Assembly (NCBI GenBank): GCA_036960175.1
Contig: JBALWH010000002.1
Coordinates: 152,249-216,248, forward strand
Reading direction: 5' to 3'
Origin: Motiliproteus sp036960175
Lineage (GTDB): Bacteria; Pseudomonadota; Gammaproteobacteria; Pseudomonadales; Balneatricaceae
DNA: 64,000 nucleotides
The notes beneath the pieces are model-generated. The model searched no databases, was not told the origin of the DNA, and saw only the letters and a program-made list of their open reading frames with translations. Positions 60,248 through 64,000 of the stretch are shown here, piece after piece. Position 1 is the stretch's first letter; each line of letters begins with the position of its first letter. Both the position numbers and the translations under genes were made by a program.

Positions 60248-60481
60248 GTGGAAATTCCCTATCAACAGCTCAGTAATGATGCCTTGCAAGCTCTCATCGA
60301 AGAGTATGTGACTCGCGAAGGTACAGATTACGGTCATAGCGATCACAGTCTGGAAAGCAAAGTCGCGACCGTGTTTAGGCAATTACAGTCCGGTGAGGCT
60401 ATTATTCTTTATGATAGTTATATGCAGAACTGCAATATCATCTCTAGGGCAGATCATGCCTGCATGAAATCTGACAGCTGA
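60248..60481 (+). CDS. yheU: YheU family protein (UPF0270)
   Basis: A 77-residue conserved protein of unknown function. The core with LIEEYVTREGTDYG then SLESKVATVFRQLQSGEAIILYD is the UPF0270 signature. The GTG at 60248 follows the ligA stop closely, with AAGGAG in the ligA end. The C-terminal tail contains an extra Cys/His-rich segment (SRADHACMKSD) not usual in YheU. Confidence 0.9.
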   Translation: MEIPYQQLSNDALQALIEEYVTREGTDYGHSDHSLESKVATVFRQLQSGEAIILYDSYMQNCNIISRADHACMKSDS

Positions 60482-60577
60482 TGCTTTTTTTCATCGATCC
60501 CAGAGTGATCAGGTTCAGTGTTCGTTAAGGTCTCAGCACAGATAATAAAGGCTGGTTTTATAGACTAGGACCCCAAT

Positions 60578-61258
60578 ATGGATCAACTAGACTCGGTAAT
60601 CGGCATCATCGCATTAACTATGGGTGTGGGTTGGGCCAGTGGCATTAATCTCTACGCTACCTTGTTAATGCTGGGTTTCATGGCCAATACCGGCAATATC
60701 GTATTGCCACCAGATCTGGAAGTGTTAGCTAACCCTATGGTGATTGCCGCCGCAGGATTTATGTACGCGGTAGAGTTCTTTGCCGATAAAGTTCCGGGGG
60801 TTGATACCGGCTGGGACACTATACATACCTTTATTCGCATTCCCGCAGGTGCTGCCCTGGCGGCTGGTGCCGTTGGTGATATGAATATTGCGATTGAAGT
60901 GGCTGCGGCAATCGTAGGTGGTGGCTTGGCAGCCGGTAGCCATGCGGCAAAGGCCGGTAGTCGAGTGATGATCAATACGTCACCGGAACCGTTGAGCAAC
61001 TGGTTTGCGTCTATTGGCGAGGATATCGTTGTTATTGCCGGTATCTGGGCTGCGATGCAGCATCCTTATGCCTTTTTAGTGCTTTTAGTCGTGTTTATTC
61101 TGCTATTAATCTGGTTGTTGCCTAAAATTTGGCGAGGTGTGCGCAGAGTCTTCGGGTTTTTGGCGGGGCTGTTTGGGGGAAAGTCTTCAGAGCCGGCACT
61201 GGAAACCCCGCAGAAACTATCGGCGGGTTCCAATACCGACGGCATTGATTCCCGCTAG
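60578..61258 (+). CDS. DUF4126 membrane protein
   Basis: A 226-residue membrane protein with about five hydrophobic segments and the DUF4126 landmarks WASGINLYATLLMLG, PGVDTGWDTIHTFIR and GSHAAKAGSRVMINTSPEP. The function is not known. A C-terminal soluble tail of about 35 residues follows. It is convergent with the CBS gene, with only 10 nt between the stops. Confidence 0.88.
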   Translation: MDQLDSVIGIIALTMGVGWASGINLYATLLMLGFMANTGNIVLPPDLEVLANPMVIAAAGFMYAVEFFADKVPGVDTGWDTIHTFIRIPAGAALAAGAVGDMNIAIEVAAAIVGGGLAAGSHAAKAGSRVMINTSPEPLSNWFASIGEDIVVIAGIWAAMQHPYAFLVLLVVFILLLIWLLPKIWRGVRRVFGFLAGLFGGKSSEPALETPQKLSAGSNTDGIDSR

Positions 61259-61268
61259 TCGCTGGTTA

Positions 61269-61928
61269 TTAGACCCATTGTTCGAAACGACGATCGTTAA
61301 TGACCAGCGGCAGTAAGTCGCTTCGTGTCACCATTCCTACTAAAGAGCCATTGGCTTCCACTATAGGTATGCAGCTGACTTTTCGGTCAAACATGACTAG
61401 AGCGGCTTGGCGAACAAGAGTGTCGGGACTGGCGACGACTAGTTGGGTTGAGTAACCACCGTCGATATCATTTCGAAATTTCACCGGACCGGCATGAGGT
61501 AGAGGGGCGTTTCTGCGCAATAAATCCCGTTCAGTGAGTACCCCCATCAGTCTGCCATCCACGCTGATAACCGCCAAATGTTGGATCTGGTACCTGCTCA
61601 TCAGGTCCCAAGCTTCAGTTGCAGGTGCGTCGGCTCGGACACTAATCACCGGTCGAGTCATGATTTTATTCACCAGGAAGTTGGGGCTGTCGCCCTGGCG
61701 TCGTTTTAGTTTTTCGGTGTCCTTATAGGCTTGCTGGGCTTTTTCCCCTTGTGGTTTCCCTCTCTTTTGGCCAGGAACACTTGCCTCTGGAGAGGTGACC
61801 TGATGTTCACTGGAGGGGATGCCACGGCTGCTGTTTATCTCCGTCAGCTGCTCTACCGTCCGATTGGGCAGCAGCGACGCTATGGGTGTCTGGATACGAT
61901 ATCCATGATCGTAGACCACCAAAGCCAT
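61269..61928 (-). CDS. CBS-domain protein
   Basis: A 219-residue protein. The first ~75 residues are a polar, unrecognised segment. Two CBS domains follow (about 85-145 and 155-215), beginning MTRPVISVRADAPATEAW. Such tandem pairs bind adenosine nucleotides and regulate partners; the partner here is unknown. The ATG at 61928 is preferred because AGGAGG lies 8 nt upstream; the ATG at 61946 would precede this site. Confidence 0.85.
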   Translation of the reverse strand: MALVVYDHGYRIQTPIASLLPNRTVEQLTEINSSRGIPSSEHQVTSPEASVPGQKRGKPQGEKAQQAYKDTEKLKRRQGDSPNFLVNKIMTRPVISVRADAPATEAWDLMSRYQIQHLAVISVDGRLMGVLTERDLLRRNAPLPHAGPVKFRNDIDGGYSTQLVVASPDTLVRQAALVMFDRKVSCIPIVEANGSLVGMVTRSDLLPLVINDRRFEQWV

Positions 61929-62051
61929 AATATTTCCTCCTGACATAATTCAAAAATACAGGTGTTAGGGTTGCGTTATGATATTCAGACAATCAAAAAT
62001 CAATAGAGTGCTGGCATCAATAGACCCCGGAGTGTTTGCGGGGCTCCCTTG

Positions 62052-64000
62052 TTATATCGCCCGGCGTATCAAATCCTTGATAATAAATCGACTGGGGTTG
62101 AGCGCATCCAGTAACTCTCGCTCTATGGGGAGTGGGTCGCCGCTGATTTGGCTAGCCAGTATTTCGGCTGCCAGTGGGGCCGTAATCATGCCCTTGGAGC
62201 CGTGGCCAAGGCTGACATAGAGTCCATCGTGGTGTTGAGGGGAGCTGGGGATTATTGCCTTTGCGTTATTTCGTAACTCAGCGTAGCTCTCGACAAAGGC
62301 CTGATGATTAGCCGCTGGGCCTATTAATGGTAGATAGTCGGGGCTGGTGCAACGAAACCCTACCCGTCCCTGCCATTGGGTACTATCGCTAGGTTGTAGC
62401 TGCTGAGCTAGTTCTGGGATCAATTTTAGGGTGTTGCTAAGGTTCTCTTGGTGATCATTCAAGCACAGCTGTTGGTTTTTGCTATGGAGATCAAAGGTGG
62501 CGCCAAAACAGAAGCGACCATTGTGTGGCGGGGAAATATAGCTGTTGCCACAGACTACGCAGTTTAGTTGAGTCTCTAGCGGTTGTGGCAAGCTGCTGAC
62601 CTGTCCGCGAATGGATTTTAGCGGTAGCTGTTGCAGCTCGGGGAAGTCGGTCGCCTCTCGTGCAGTGGCAACAATAACGATCGGAGCTTCCGCGATAACC
62701 GCGCCCGCAGCGTCTAGTGCTTGCCATATCTTGCTATCAGGCTTTTGCTGTAGCGTTTTGATACTCTGCCCTAGAGATAGTTTTATTTTTTTATGCTCAG
62801 TGAGTGCTCTGCATAGGCTGGGAGGGTTGATCCAGCCAGAGTCTGGGAAGTAGAGCCCCGGATGAGGCACTTGAACGCCTGCAATCTGACTGGCTCTTGT
62901 ACTATCTACAGCTGTAACTAGTTGTCTTGGGTAGTGATTCAGATCCAGTAGTTTCTGCTGTTTTTTCTGCTCTTGAGGGTTAAGAGCTAGCTGCAAGACG
63001 CCACAGGAATCCCAGCTTTCTTGCTCTGGCAGCAGTCGTTGCAGCAGTCGCAGGCTGTACATGTAGCCACTCAGATGGATTCGGCTTTGTAGCGTTGGTA
63101 CCGCCGGTAGCTTGGCGTAAAGTACTCCTTGGTCATTGCCTGAGGCTTCTTGGGCAATGGCTTTATGACGGTCAATTAGTTCAACTTCCCAGCCGCGATT
63201 GGCGAGCGCTCGGGCGCTGGAGCAGCCAGCAATCCCTGCGCCTATGACTAGGGCTTTTTGCTGACTGACTGTGGCTGTTGGGGGTAAGGAGAACCAGGGT
63301 TTTCTCTCAATGGCTGGTGTTTGTGAATAGCGAAACACGCCTTTTAGCATTTCCCTTTTGTTACCGAAGCCAGCTGCCTTTTCAATGTTGAACCCCTGAG
63401 CTGTCGCCGCTTTGCTGACCACGCTCGCGGCGGTAAAGGTACTAAAGGTCGTGTGGTCATGGCTATGGGCCGCCATGGCAGCAAATAGTCGTTCGCTCCA
63501 CATCTGTGGATTCTTCGCTGGAGAAAACCCATCCAAATACCAGGCATCGACACGTCCCTGCAAGCTTTCATACATCTGCTCAGCGTCACCCAGCATTAAC
63601 GTCAGCTGCACGCGGCCATCATCGAAACTGATGCGGTGGTGACCTGGACAAAGGTGAGGATAGCTTTCTATCAGTTGAGCGGACAGCTCGGAAAGTTGAG
63701 GCCATAACTTTAGTGATTGTTGCAGGTCTTCAATAGTTAGCGGGTGTTTTTCCACCGATAGAAAATGCAGGCGGGCGTTTTTTGGAGCGCTTTCTCGCCA
63801 GCATAACCAGGTAGTCAGAAAATTAAGACCCGTTCCAAACCCCGTTTCGGCGATGGTAAAACATTGTTGTTCGGTCAGTTGTTGCCAGCGTTGAGGTAGT
63901 TGGTTGTTCTGCAGAAATACATAACGGGTTTCTTCGAGGCCATTAGCCAAGGAGAAATAGGCATCTTTGTAATGGCTTGAAAATGGTAGTCCTGCTTCAT
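62052..64000 (-). CDS. mnmC: Bifunctional tRNA wobble-uridine enzyme MnmC (5' end cut by window)
   Basis: Completes mnm5s2U34 in tRNA: the FAD-dependent C-terminal part removes the carboxymethyl group and the N-terminal methyltransferase methylates it. The methyltransferase part has ETGFGTGLNFL and the DAWYLDGFSPAKNPQMW motif; the oxidase part begins VIGAGIAGCSSA. The frame stays open through the right edge, and the residues before the TTG at 63950 (DAYFSLANGLEETRYVF) match the MnmC N-terminus. The true start therefore lies beyond 64000 and the gene is partial. Confidence 0.94.
   Translation of the reverse strand, partial: EAGLPFSSHYKDAYFSLANGLEETRYVFLQNNQLPQRWQQLTEQQCFTIAETGFGTGLNFLTTWLCWRESAPKNARLHFLSVEKHPLTIEDLQQSLKLWPQLSELSAQLIESYPHLCPGHHRISFDDGRVQLTLMLGDAEQMYESLQGRVDAWYLDGFSPAKNPQMWSERLFAAMAAHSHDHTTFSTFTAASVVSKAATAQGFNIEKAAGFGNKREMLKGVFRYSQTPAIERKPWFSLPPTATVSQQKALVIGAGIAGCSSARALANRGWEVELIDRHKAIAQEASGNDQGVLYAKLPAVPTLQSRIHLSGYMYSLRLLQRLLPEQESWDSCGVLQLALNPQEQKKQQKLLDLNHYPRQLVTAVDSTRASQIAGVQVPHPGLYFPDSGWINPPSLCRALTEHKKIKLSLGQSIKTLQQKPDSKIWQALDAAGAVIAEAPIVIVATAREATDFPELQQLPLKSIRGQVSSLPQPLETQLNCVVCGNSYISPPHNGRFCFGATFDLHSKNQQLCLNDHQENLSNTLKLIPELAQQLQPSDSTQWQGRVGFRCTSPDYLPLIGPAANHQAFVESYAELRNNAKAIIPSSPQHHDGLYVSLGHGSKGMITAPLAAEILASQISGDPLPIERELLDALNPSRFIIKDLIRRAI

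Noticed and set aside
62025..62043. CCCCG/CGGGG stem after mnmC as a terminator
   Set aside because: The stem is only 5 bp and no T tract follows on the minus strand.

Overview
The window is a chromosomal segment of a motile gammaproteobacterium of roughly balanced base composition. It carries a long polar-type flagellar and chemotaxis cluster in the Pseudomonas/Vibrio style (FleQ-FleS-FleR regulators, FlhF-FleN, MotC-MotD, ParC-ParP). A marine or aquatic pseudomonad-like lineage fits best, but the species cannot be fixed from the sequence alone. No tRNA, rRNA, IS element, prophage or CRISPR array was seen.

Region by region. (1) 1-5300: filament genes fliC, flaG, fliD, fliS, with two tandem sigma-28 promoters ahead of an unusually large flagellin. 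(2) 5500-9680: the regulators fleQ, fleS, fleR, with a FleQ-type box in front of fleQ. (3) 9700-22690: a block of acetate and accessory genes between fleR and fliE: a minus-strand hypothetical gene, acs, crbR, the giant transporter-kinase crbS, a DUF4212/SSS acetate-type symporter pair, a cNMP/CBS/DUF294 nucleotidyltransferase and a DEDDh exonuclease. (4) 22870-36411: fliEFGHIJ, fliK, fliLMNOPQR and flhB, encoding basal body, switch and export gate. (5) 36550-42009: flhA, flhF, fleN, fliA. (6) 42113-50916: cheY, cheZ, cheA, cheB, motC, motD, parC, parP, cheW and a DUF2802 gene. (7) 50882-53271, minus strand: a FlhB C-terminal paralogue and a second FliK-like protein. (8) 53499-58143: ccmABCD, ccmH and zipA; ccmE, ccmF, ccmG and ccmI are absent where they would be expected. 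(9) 58210-64000: ligA, yheU, a DUF4126 gene, a CBS protein and mnmC, which is cut by the window edge.

The regulatory logic is readable. FleQ with sigma-54 should drive fliE, fliK and flhA; candidate -24/-12 sites are present, and palindromes lie downstream of the fliE site as in the Pseudomonas downstream-enhancer arrangement. FleSR acts as the next tier, and FliA reads the flagellin promoters. CrbS-CrbR should control acs and the symporter; both promoter regions carry an AGAC-N4-GTC motif.

Most of the window consists of recognisable families. The most unusual points are the ccm operon that skips from ccmD to ccmH; a FleQ whose c-di-GMP LFRS motif reads LFNH; a CheA without a recognisable P2 domain but with repeated acidic motifs like the CheY-binding tips of FliM and CheZ; the acetate island inside the flagellar cluster; and the minus-strand FlhB/FliK-like pair with a coding hexanucleotide repeat.
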